Below, in pieces: positions 28,501-36,285 of a stretch of 64,000 nucleotides of DNA. The translations under genes and the position numbers were made by a program. Origin of the DNA: Porphyromonas circumdentaria. Lineage in GTDB: Bacteria > Bacteroidota > Bacteroidia > Bacteroidales > Porphyromonadaceae. The stretch lies in the NCBI RefSeq assembly GCF_900167105.1, contig NZ_FUXE01000002.1:1-64000 (forward strand), in the 5' to 3' direction. The notes under the pieces were generated by a model, which searched no databases, was not told the DNA's origin, and saw only the letters and a program-made list of their open reading frames with translations. Every line of letters begins with the position of its first letter. Positions within the stretch are counted from its first letter, which is position 1.

Positions 28501-28685
28501 CACCTATTTACGGTATGCCCGTACTCAATGTAGACCAAACCGAGCATATCGTGATTTGCAACTACGATTTGAACCCTGGTTATGCTGGCGTAGAGAATCC
28601 TCTTTACACACGTTCAGAAGGAGTCGTGCTCCTTACGGGAGATGCAAAAGATAGCTTAGCAAAGCTTAACGCAGCATTAATCTAA
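25599..28685 (+). CDS. pntB: NAD(P) transhydrogenase subunit beta with four tandem dIII domains
   Basis: A 1028-residue protein, more than twice the usual length of about 460. Residues 1-280 are an ordinary dII domain of about nine membrane helices. They are followed not by one but by four complete NADP(H)-binding dIII domains. The first strand motif V(I/V)[13 protein letters not shown] begins at residues 322, 505, 689 and 873, a period of 183-184 residues. Every copy keeps [48 protein letters not shown] and GYAGV. Linkers of about 30 hydrophilic residues between copies differ. The reading frame is uninterrupted and a strong terminator follows, so this is a single protein as sequenced. The nucleotide loop reads CNYDL(K/N)PGYAGV instead of the KRS loop of E. 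coli. Expected role: proton-driven hydride transfer between NADH and NADP+; why four dIII domains are present is unknown. Confidence 0.92.
   Translation: [1028 protein letters not shown]
26562..28671 (+). repeat. Four in-frame tandem repeats encoding the dIII domains of PntB
   Basis: Units start at 26562, 27111, 27663 and 28215 (period 549-552 bases). Conservation reaches the DNA: between units 1 and 2 a 107-base block (26709-26815 and 27258-27364) differs at only three positions. Linkers between units are not alike. Confidence 0.95.
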
Positions 28686-28697
28686 ACTTGACACTAC

Positions 28698-28773
28698 AGA
28701 TCTCCAGAGAGAAGGGTATAGATTTTTTCCAATAAGAAGTCTATAGCTTTCTGCTTTGGAGATCTCTTTTTTT
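28698..28773 (+). terminator. Rho-independent terminator after pntB
   Basis: AGATCTCC (28698-28705) pairs with GGAGATCT (28758-28765); an inner arm around TATAGA/TCTATA extends it. Followed by CTTTTTTT. Confidence 0.85.
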
Positions 28774-28797
28774 ACCTGTATCTCTTCATATAGATAA

Positions 28798-28831
28798 GTA
28801 CATCCCAATCGCACTATAAGAGAATTGCAAC
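28798..28831 (+). repeat. Solitary CRISPR-repeat-like sequence
   Basis: The last 25 bases (28807-28831), from AATCGCACTATAA to the end, match the last 25 bases of the CRISPR repeat at 5-34 with two mismatches (23 of 25). The first four bases, GTAC, also match, but four extra bases follow them. No second repeat lies within 100 bases on either side. Confidence 0.7.
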
Positions 28832-28925
28832 CGCCATGAGGCACTCGGTGCCTACAAAGAAGAGTGGTAAAAACAACAAAACAGAGAGAGAAAGCTATTT
28901 CAAAGCACACTAACGACCTTTCACT

Positions 28926-30824
28926 ATGCGTAATCTGAAAAATATAGAGATAGAACAAATGAAAGCTTTGGGGTGTAGTGCCGAAGACTGGTCTCTAATC
29001 ACCGTCGACGACGACTTCTATCCTGCAAGCTATCACCACGTAACACTCAAGGGGAAATGCCATTTAGGAACCTGCCGAGGAGTATATCGTTCACAGGCTT
29101 ATGCTCCTCGTACGTTGGGGGTATCTCACGTGGTTTTAGAAGAGTGTACATTGGGGCGAGATGTACTCATAGAGTATGTTGATGGAAGTATTCGAGGGTA
29201 CAAAATTGGTGATAACGTTACAATAGCTCATATTGCCTCTTTGAAAGCCGATCCAAGAGCCTCTTTTGGAATTGGCTTCCCCATCTCTGTATTGGATGAA
29301 ACAGGGGGACGTAGAGTATCCATTAGCAGTTCTCTCTCGGCACAATTGGCCTATATCATAGCTTTCGCCAAACACGATGCCGTATTGCAGGAAAGAATCG
29401 ACACGTTAATCCGAGAGGAAGCCGAGAATGTAGCCCAACAAGGAGCTTATATCGGAGCAGGTACCACCCTCTTGTACGGAGGTATTTATCATAATGTTTG
29501 CATCGGAAAGAATACCTATATCGAAGGAAACGTCTCTCTAAAAGATGGTATCATAGGCGACAGTGTGCATATAGAGGGAAACAGTATAGGCAATACTTTC
29601 TGGATAGGACGAGACTCTCAACTCCAAGGCTCTACTCTATTGCATACTTTCGTAGGTGAGGGATGTCATATATCGGGTGGATTCTATGCTCACGATTCGT
29701 TGATTTTTGCCAATAGCACCCTTGCCAACGGAGAAGCTGCGGCAGCTTTTTTGGCTCCTTACACCGTTTCCATGCATAAATCTACGCTACTTATCGGCGG
29801 GCTCTTTTCATTCTTCAATGCGGGAAGCGGGACCAATCAAAGTAACCATCACTACCGACTTGGTGCCATGCACTACGGTGTTTTGGAACGTGGAGTGAAG
29901 TTTGCCAGCGATGCCTATATCCTCTGGCCTGCTCACATAGGAGCTTTTTCTAAAATCATGGGACGTATTTATGCCCTACCCAATACGTCGGACTTTCCCT
30001 TCTCAGAGGTACGCGGAGAGGGCAATAAGGCTCACTTGTACCCAGCTCTAACACTCGTGCAAGTAGGCACATGGCGAGACCTTTTTAAGTGGCCTAAGAG
30101 AGAGCGTAGAAACAAAGATTTTTCAGAAGAATGGCTCGATAATATTGATTTCCGTTGGGAGCAACCTTTCTTGGTCGAGAGTTGCTTCCGAGGCTGGAGT
30201 GCTCTTGCGCACCATACTCCCGAGGAGATGTTCAATCTTTATAGGGTAACCGTAACCGCTGGAGACATGGCTACGGGAAAAGAACTCTATCGTCGCCTAC
30301 TAACCATAATACTTGCCCTTTCTTTACAAGATACGACACTCTCCGAAAGCTCCTCTATTACAGAAAAGAGATATTTAGACCTTGCAGGTGTTTCCGTAGC
30401 CTTTTCTGACTACAACGCTTGGGTCGAACAGGAAAAAAACTCTCCCTCTACTACCATTAGAGAACTAAAAAAACGACTTGATACCATTAGCAAGGGCTCC
30501 GATAGGCAAGATACTTTGCTTTTAAGTACCATTCTTTCTGCACTCTATCCCGAGTACTCAACACTCCCCGAGAGCGCATGGAAATTTCTTCTCAAGGAAC
30601 AAGCTCTAAAGGATGCTCTACACATAGAAAAGTTAGTATTAAAGGAAGCCACCCGCGAGCTTATGCCCCAAAGAGCAATGAACTTTGGCTTTTTAGCGGA
30701 GGAGAAAGGGGGGTTCGAGGCAGATTTCAGAGCCGTTCGGGGAGCAATCGAGGCGCACTCTTCTATTCGAGAGTTGAAAGATTATTTTGCCACTTTACGC
30801 AACAGACTTTCGTCCCTTTCGTAA
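28926..30824 (+). CDS. DUF4954 family left-handed beta-helix protein
   Basis: A 632-residue protein that I assign to DUF4954, a Bacteroidota family of unknown function. Residues 60-300 show hexapeptide-like repeats of a left-handed beta helix (IGKNTYIEGNVSLKDGIIGDSVHIEG, IGRDSQLQGSTLLHTFVGEGCHISGG). A strongly conserved block follows near 300-360: GTNQSNHHYRLGAMHYGVLERGVKFASDAYILWPAHIGAFS. The C-terminal third is helical. The fold is shared with sugar-nucleotide acyl- and pyrophosphorylase enzymes, so a sugar-related binding or transferase role is possible but not shown. No signal peptide; cytosolic. It stands alone between pntB and the fucosidase. Confidence 0.85.
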   Translation: MRNLKNIEIEQMKALGCSAEDWSLITVDDDFYPASYHHVTLKGKCHLGTCRGVYRSQAYAPRTLGVSHVVLEECTLGRDVLIEYVDGSIRGYKIGDNVTIAHIASLKADPRASFGIGFPISVLDETGGRRVSISSSLSAQLAYIIAFAKHDAVLQERIDTLIREEAENVAQQGAYIGAGTTLLYGGIYHNVCIGKNTYIEGNVSLKDGIIGDSVHIEGNSIGNTFWIGRDSQLQGSTLLHTFVGEGCHISGGFYAHDSLIFANSTLANGEAAAAFLAPYTVSMHKSTLLIGGLFSFFNAGSGTNQSNHHYRLGAMHYGVLERGVKFASDAYILWPAHIGAFSKIMGRIYALPNTSDFPFSEVRGEGNKAHLYPALTLVQVGTWRDLFKWPKRERRNKDFSEEWLDNIDFRWEQPFLVESCFRGWSALAHHTPEEMFNLYRVTVTAGDMATGKELYRRLLTIILALSLQDTTLSESSSITEKRYLDLAGVSVAFSDYNAWVEQEKNSPSTTIRELKKRLDTISKGSDRQDTLLLSTILSALYPEYSTLPESAWKFLLKEQALKDALHIEKLVLKEATRELMPQRAMNFGFLAEEKGGFEADFRAVRGAIEAHSSIRELKDYFATLRNRLSSLS

Positions 30825-30889
30825 AGTGAGGAAGAGACTTGTCATAAAGAGAAGATATAGAGATCAATTATAGAAAAATAAGGGGTTTT

Positions 30890-32992
30890 ATGAGACGAAT
30901 AAAGGGAGCCGTTTTACTACTCATAGCACTACTTTTCACACAACATATTCGAGCTGATTGGTATGGAGACAAGTACTCCATGTTCGTGCACTATGGGCTT
31001 TACTCCATACCCGCAGGGGTGTGGGATGGAAAGCCTGTAACACAAGGTTACTCCGAGCAGATACTAACCTTCGGCATAGGCTTTTCCGATTGGTACGAAG
31101 CTTATACCCAACTCTTCGATGCCTCTGCGTTCGATGCTGAGAGGATTGTGCAATTAGCAAAAAAAGGGGGAATGCGTTCGGTAGTTATGACCGCCAAACA
31201 CCACGATGGCTTCTGTCTATGGCGCACACAAACGACCGAATATAATGCCTATGATGCAACACCCGCTCAGCGAGATCTAATTGCGGAGTTAGCAGAGGCA
31301 TGTCATCGCAATGGAATAGGCTTTGGGATTTATTTCTCCCTGATAGACTGGCACTATCCTTATGCGATGCCCTTTTCTTCACACAACGCAGACCCCATAA
31401 CGCCTCCCCATCACGAATACAACAAAAAACAGGTCGAAGAACTCTTAACGAAATATGGGAAAGTCGATGAACTCTGGTTTGACATGGGTTCTCTACGCCC
31501 CGAGCAAAGTAAAGAGTTATACGAATTGGTACACACCCTCCAACCCTCTTGTCAGGTAAGCGGGAGAGTAGGCAATGATTATGCCGATTTTTCTGTGATG
31601 GCAGACAACGAATACCCCGATTATGCAATGGAACTTCCGTGGCAAACAGCCGCTTCTATGTTTGACGAAACATGGGGCTATCGCTCTTGGCAAGAGAGAG
31701 GTTCGGCAGAAGAGAAGGCTCGCGAGAAGTTCACCGCTCTCGTTAAAGTAGTAACGGGCGGAGGTAAATACCTCTTGAACATAGGTCCCAAAGGAGATGG
31801 AAGCCTTGTGCCCTTTGAAGAAGAAGTAATCTCACAAATAGGAGCTATGATAGAGCCCATAAAAGAGGCTATCTACAACACGGTAAAAGCCCCATTCTCA
31901 GTTGGAGAAGGTACTCCCTGGGCAACTCTCTCTGCTGGAGGTAAAGAGCTCTATCTCTTTGTCCCTACAACAGAAAAAGAGATATATATCCCCTGTCCAA
32001 AAGCTAAGTATAGTACAATTACACTACTCAATGATAGCCGTAGCGTTACGGTAAAAAAAACTTCTTCTGGTCTACAACTCCGTTTACAGGGGGTAAGTAA
32101 AACAGTGGCCAATGCTCCCCTCACGGTTGTCAAGATCGTTTTCAAGGAGCCTTTTACCACAGACGCTCCTTATACAAAAGGGAAGCAATTTACTCCTTAT
32201 AACGCAGAGGTGCTATACGCCCATTCGGCAATTGATTATTACACAGGATATAAAAGCATCGTGGGCTATAAGTGGGGACGTAAGCAAGTATTTCAAAAAC
32301 TTCTCTGCTCCTTTACAGAGGCAGAGCAAGGTCATCAACTACTATTTAACAAGCAAGCCGTTGAATTATCTCCTACCAAGGCTCATACCGAGGAGGTTCC
32401 AATCAACCTTGACGGAATAACTTGGGTAAAAATGGAAGTTGCCCAACAGGGAGGACGCTTCGGTGTACATCGCACCTCCTTTATCGACACAAAAACCTAC
32501 AATGCCTCCGACTGGGAGGAACAACCCATCTCTATGGAAAGGACCTCAAAGGGAAAGGCAGAATATCTGCGCTATACAATAGAGGTAAAAGAGGCAACAA
32601 ATATGCCCTTAGAGATAGCTTATTCCGAGGGTATGATGCTTTTTCTGAACGGCAAGTATATAGCAGGAGAGATAGCACGTCCAAGCGAAACGGATCTTCT
32701 CCACAAGCAGTTCTTTGTTTTACCTCTTACAAAGGGACGTCATGTACTCACGATTAAATCGTATCGTAGATGGGGGTACCAAGCGAGAGTAGCCCTCTCT
32801 CTGAAAAAATTTTACACAAAGTATACGCAAGAGGTCATACTAACCGAACCCTCTAACAGGTTGATTCTCAAAGAGTGGGCACTACCCTCGATGGGGAAAG
32901 AAGCCAAAAAGAGTAGTACCTCTTCACAGGGAACTTATCCGAAAGCGCGCAGTATCGGGCTGTACAATATCTCGATACTACCGATTCGATAA
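30890..32992 (+). CDS. Alpha-L-fucosidase, GH29
   Basis: A 700-residue exported glycosidase with a signal peptide (residues 1-22, ending HIRA). The catalytic GH29 barrel covers residues 23-360: YSMFVHYGLYSIPAGVWDG, GGMRSVVMTAKHHDGFCLW and the predicted nucleophile D198 in VDELWFDMGS, then GGGKYLLNIGPKGDGSLVP. It should release terminal L-fucose from glycans such as mucin or blood-group sugars; the split into GH29 A or B specificity cannot be read here. Residues 360-450 form the usual beta-sandwich, and 450-700 hold an additional beta-rich region that I cannot name, perhaps a binding module. No T9SS sorting domain is visible, so it is probably periplasmic. Confidence 0.9.
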   Translation: MRRIKGAVLLLIALLFTQHIRADWYGDKYSMFVHYGLYSIPAGVWDGKPVTQGYSEQILTFGIGFSDWYEAYTQLFDASAFDAERIVQLAKKGGMRSVVMTAKHHDGFCLWRTQTTEYNAYDATPAQRDLIAELAEACHRNGIGFGIYFSLIDWHYPYAMPFSSHNADPITPPHHEYNKKQVEELLTKYGKVDELWFDMGSLRPEQSKELYELVHTLQPSCQVSGRVGNDYADFSVMADNEYPDYAMELPWQTAASMFDETWGYRSWQERGSAEEKAREKFTALVKVVTGGGKYLLNIGPKGDGSLVPFEEEVISQIGAMIEPIKEAIYNTVKAPFSVGEGTPWATLSAGGKELYLFVPTTEKEIYIPCPKAKYSTITLLNDSRSVTVKKTSSGLQLRLQGVSKTVANAPLTVVKIVFKEPFTTDAPYTKGKQFTPYNAEVLYAHSAIDYYTGYKSIVGYKWGRKQVFQKLLCSFTEAEQGHQLLFNKQAVELSPTKAHTEEVPINLDGITWVKMEVAQQGGRFGVHRTSFIDTKTYNASDWEEQPISMERTSKGKAEYLRYTIEVKEATNMPLEIAYSEGMMLFLNGKYIAGEIARPSETDLLHKQFFVLPLTKGRHVLTIKSYRRWGYQARVALSLKKFYTKYTQEVILTEPSNRLILKEWALPSMGKEAKKSSTSSQGTYPKARSIGLYNISILPIR

Positions 32993-33023
32993 GCTTCGCT
33001 GCGGTAATGAACACTATACAGAG

Positions 33024-33061
33024 AGAGGAATCTCATCTTCAACAGAGAGGTTCCTCTTTTT
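33024..33061 (+). terminator. Terminator after the fucosidase gene
   Basis: AGAGGAA-CTC (33024-33034) pairs with GAG-TTCCTCT (up to 33057) and is followed by TTTTT. Confidence 0.7.
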
Positions 33062-33150
33062 GGGTTGAAAAACAAAAGGCTTAGAGGAGATAGGCAAGAG
33101 GCAAGGTTTCTGAGAACGGTCGTAGATTGAGCTATTTTTGCCTCTGAGAG

Positions 33151-33918
33151 TTACTGTATCTCTGTGAGATATCGCCAATAACGCTTAGGCATATGTCTTC
33201 GCTGAAGAGAGAGATTGATGCGCTCGCGAATAGTGGTGCTCTTGAAATACTCCCTCCAAAGTTCTTGGTAGAAAAGCTCTTCGTCCGAAAGCTTTTCTTT
33301 CTCTACTTTTCCCCTTCTAAGCCCCTCAAAATCCTCTTCCGAAAAAGAGACGTATCGGACGCTTAACTTGTCATAGTAGAGTCCTAAGTTTCTCTTGGTA
33401 TCGTAAACAATCCACTGTTGATTGGCATAGCGTTCTTCAAAATGGGATGCAATAAGCGAGAGAATATTAAATCTGGGAGCAATCGGGGCAAAGTATACAT
33501 TGTCGGTCGTTTGTTGAAATCGGACAAACTGAATCATCTGTCTCGACTCTCCTGCAACCTTCTCGGCAATTTCCTTAACCCTTACAACATCTTCGTCGCC
33601 AAAGTTCATTTCAAAGCCTTTGGGGTGGTCTACCATCTTACAGATGTATCTAAAGAGAAGCATTTCGACCTCGGGAAGCTCAGACAACCATACCAAAAGA
33701 AACATGTTCTGCGCAATCTTGGAGAGCTTTTCCTCCAACCTTCTCCACACTCGTTTAGACTTTGCCGTGTCGGTCTTTATCGAGTAGCAGGCCTCCATCA
33801 ATAGCGGTCTCTGAGCCGTGTCTGCAACGATATAATCAGGTTGTATCTTGTGCTCATAGGCAAAGAAAACACAACAAAGCAGACCGTCAAGAGTCTTATC
33901 GTAGATGAATAGCTTCAT
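33151..33918 (-). CDS. TIGR03915-family DNA metabolism protein
   Basis: A 255-residue protein that starts MKLFIYDKTLDGLLCCVFFAY, the signature of TIGR03915 (DUF4130 region at the C-terminus: YQELWREYFKSTTIRERINLSLQRRHMPKRYWRYLTE). The family is always found beside the radical SAM protein TIGR03916 and is thought to act with it in DNA or nucleotide repair; no biochemical role is established to my knowledge. The motif DNVYFAPIAPRFNILSLIASHFEERYANQQWIVYDTKR lies in the middle. It begins ten bases after the radical SAM gene stop on the same strand, so the two form an operon. Confidence 0.87.
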   Translation of the reverse strand: MKLFIYDKTLDGLLCCVFFAYEHKIQPDYIVADTAQRPLLMEACYSIKTDTAKSKRVWRRLEEKLSKIAQNMFLLVWLSELPEVEMLLFRYICKMVDHPKGFEMNFGDEDVVRVKEIAEKVAGESRQMIQFVRFQQTTDNVYFAPIAPRFNILSLIASHFEERYANQQWIVYDTKRNLGLYYDKLSVRYVSFSEEDFEGLRRGKVEKEKLSDEELFYQELWREYFKSTTIRERINLSLQRRHMPKRYWRYLTEIQ

Positions 33919-33928
33919 TCTGTCCTTA

Positions 33929-35191
33929 TTAAGAGAAGTCTAAGGGAAGTTGCATCTCCTCGGGCGATGCCTCTTGCGCTTTCCTCTGCGAAACTTGCCT
34001 ACGTACATACTCGGGAGTAACCTCGTTAATAGTCCTCATCGGCAAATCGCGACATACAATGAAATATTGAGCTCTCTTCATCACAACACCTATACGCTTG
34101 AGTTGGTGGGAACTCAGTGTGCCGAACCTCCGTGAAGCGAGGATAAGTTTGGCGGACTTAACACCAATACCTGGGACACGCAGTATCATTTCGTAGGGAG
34201 CGGTATTGAGATCGATAGGAAAGTATTCGGGGTGTCGAAGAGCCCAACCCATTTTAGGGTCAACATCCAAATCTAAATCGGGATGAAGATCATCTACAAT
34301 CTCTCGAGCATCAAAATGGTAAAACCTCATCAGCCAATCAGCTTGATAGAGCCTATTCTCCCGAACAAGCGGAGGAGAAAGAAGTACGGGGAGACGATTG
34401 TCATTGTTATTGACAGGGATATATCCAGAGTAATACACACGCTTAAAAGAGGGACGTCGGTACAGAGCCGAGGCAAGAGTAAGAATCTGCTTATCGCTGT
34501 CGGGAGTAGCACCAATAATAACTTGTGTGCTCTGACCAGCAGGGACAAACTTCGGAGCATATCGAAACTTTTTCCGCTCTTCGATATTCTCCAGCATACC
34601 TTGTTGAATAAAGCGCATCGGAGCAAAAACTCCCGCGTAGTCCTTCTCAGGGGCAAGAAGTTTGAGGTTCTCTTCAGAAGGAATCTCAAGATTCACACTC
34701 ATACGATCGACATAGGTACCAGCCTTTGCTACAAGTTCTTGACTTGCTCCAGGGATACTCTTCATGTGAATGTAACCATTGAATTGGTGAACTTCCCTAA
34801 GGAGCCTGACCGTGCGTAACATCAGCTCCATAGTATAGTCTGGATTACGTACAACCCCTGAACTCAGAAAAAGACCTTCGATATAATTACGACGATAAAA
34901 CTCGATTGTAAGATCTGCCAACTCTTCGGGTGTAAACATCGCTCGACGAACGTCGTTACTTCGCCTATTAGTACAGTAAGCACAATCGTAAATACAGTAA
35001 TTCGTAAGAAGAACTTTGAAAAGAGATATACAGCGACCATCGGGGGTGAAACTATGACAGATACCCCACCCCGAGGTAGTACCTATGCCGCCCTTAGCCT
35101 TGCGACGAGAAGAACCACTCGATGCACAAGATACATCGTACTTGGCCGCTTCTGCAAGAGTTTTCAGCTTATCTATAGTACTTTCATTCAT
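33929..35191 (-). CDS. TIGR03916-family radical SAM protein, putative DNA modification or repair
   Basis: A 420-residue radical SAM enzyme. The [4Fe-4S] cysteines are C66, C70 and C73 in TNYCIYDCAYCTNRRSNDVRR. Two more cysteines (C45 and C54) precede it in GWGICHSFTPDGRCISLFK, as is typical of the family. A helix-hairpin-helix DNA-binding motif follows near residues 330-350 (LRVPGIGVKSAKLILASRRFG), which supports action on nucleic acid. The protein is paired with TIGR03915 just downstream. Known facts are the fold and the conserved pairing; the substrate is not known. Cytosolic. Confidence 0.9.
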   Translation of the reverse strand: MNESTIDKLKTLAEAAKYDVSCASSGSSRRKAKGGIGTTSGWGICHSFTPDGRCISLFKVLLTNYCIYDCAYCTNRRSNDVRRAMFTPEELADLTIEFYRRNYIEGLFLSSGVVRNPDYTMELMLRTVRLLREVHQFNGYIHMKSIPGASQELVAKAGTYVDRMSVNLEIPSEENLKLLAPEKDYAGVFAPMRFIQQGMLENIEERKKFRYAPKFVPAGQSTQVIIGATPDSDKQILTLASALYRRPSFKRVYYSGYIPVNNNDNRLPVLLSPPLVRENRLYQADWLMRFYHFDAREIVDDLHPDLDLDVDPKMGWALRHPEYFPIDLNTAPYEMILRVPGIGVKSAKLILASRRFGTLSSHQLKRIGVVMKRAQYFIVCRDLPMRTINEVTPEYVRRQVSQRKAQEASPEEMQLPLDFS

Positions 35192-35633
35192 AAGAGAGGG
35201 GTATTTGCTTCAGACGCTATCGAGAACAAATATAACCCAAAAACCAACAAAAAACTCTAGCAAAAAAAATAATTTTGGAACATGCAGACTGCAGTACCGA
35301 GTACAAAGTTTTCCGAAATATAAACCAGAAACTCCCACTTGTCTCCCAAAATACATGATAGTAGATTGATAGGATGCCTATCTTCTTTTTTTGATTGGAC
35401 TCTTCTTCACCCAAGATACACGATAGTAGATTTATAGAGAGGGGGTGAATAAGAGTTAGTGCTCTGCCAACAATCCAAAGAAAAAGTAGCGAATATCGAA
35501 AAAATGTGTCTGCTCCCTATCTCTTATCTTTAGGGTTGAGAGAGGCAACAGAAACTCCCATAGATGGACTTTTCTCTATGTAGGCTCTCTTTTAATCCTT
35601 TTATCTCGCTAACTTTCTTCTTTCATCGCACAA

Positions 35634-35729
35634 AATTCTTTATATTAAAATTGAATATACATATACGCAACTTGAATATATATAAACGCAATCTAAATAT
35701 ACATATACGCAGATTAAAAATAAAGAATT
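35634..35729. repeat. Intergenic palindromic element, copy 3 (three 21-bp units)
   Basis: Terminal inverted repeats AATTCTTTAT (35634-35643) and TAAAGAATT (35721-35729) enclose three exact 21-bp units at 35648-35668, 35669-35689 and 35690-35710, each ending ACGC (ATACGC or AAACGC). This is the clearest copy for seeing the 21-bp period. Confidence 0.88.
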
Positions 35730-36153
35730 ATGTGTAGTCTAAGCATTTTTTGCACCTGTAAAAACTACTTTTTGAAGATGTTCAATGAGGTTATCCTCAT
35801 CTTATCGAAATAAAGTCGATACAGACTTTCATAGATCAAAAACCTATTAAAAGAAGAAAAAAATAATTGTCAGCGTGTGAAACGCTCCTTTTTGAAATGC
35901 TTATCTCGTGTGTAAATGCCGTAAAGAAGACACTTAGAGAGAAATGGCAAATAAACAGAGCAACCACAACCCAGAACTCTGAGACGAACAACCTAAATCA
36001 CCCACTTTTGGGGTAGCCACTACCCTGCATTGGAGAACTTAAGACTTGCCTAAAAGGTAGAGTAACAGAGTATAGATGGATACTGCTCCGTAAAATGCTT
36101 ACTTCTACCCATTGTTGTTTATGGTTAGTTGGGTGATTCCAAAGTAGCAAAAA

Positions 36154-36187
36154 AAGGGATGACTACCTGATACAGTAGCCCACCCTT
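36154..36187 (-). terminator. Second terminator-like hairpin downstream of sdhB
   Basis: On the minus strand an imperfect stem (AAGGG...CTAC against GTAG...CCCTT, two-base internal loop) is followed by seven T. It may back up the sdh terminator or end a short RNA. Confidence 0.4.
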
Positions 36188-36248
36188 GATTTTATAACCT
36201 CAAGACTTTCATCGGACACCAATAAGAAAATATCTATAAATCAAACAA

Positions 36249-36285
36249 AAAGAGGGTGAAATGATAATTACACTTCACCCTCTTT
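36249..36285 (-). terminator. Terminator of the sdhCAB operon
   Basis: Perfect 12-base stem, AAAGAGGGTGAA (36249-36260) with TTCACCCTCTTT (36274-36285), followed on the minus strand by T-rich sequence. It lies 71 bases past the sdhB stop. Confidence 0.85.

Noticed and set aside
26225-28547. Antisense open frames opposite pntB
   Set aside because: They recur at the same place in each dIII unit and mirror its codon pattern; shadows of the real gene.
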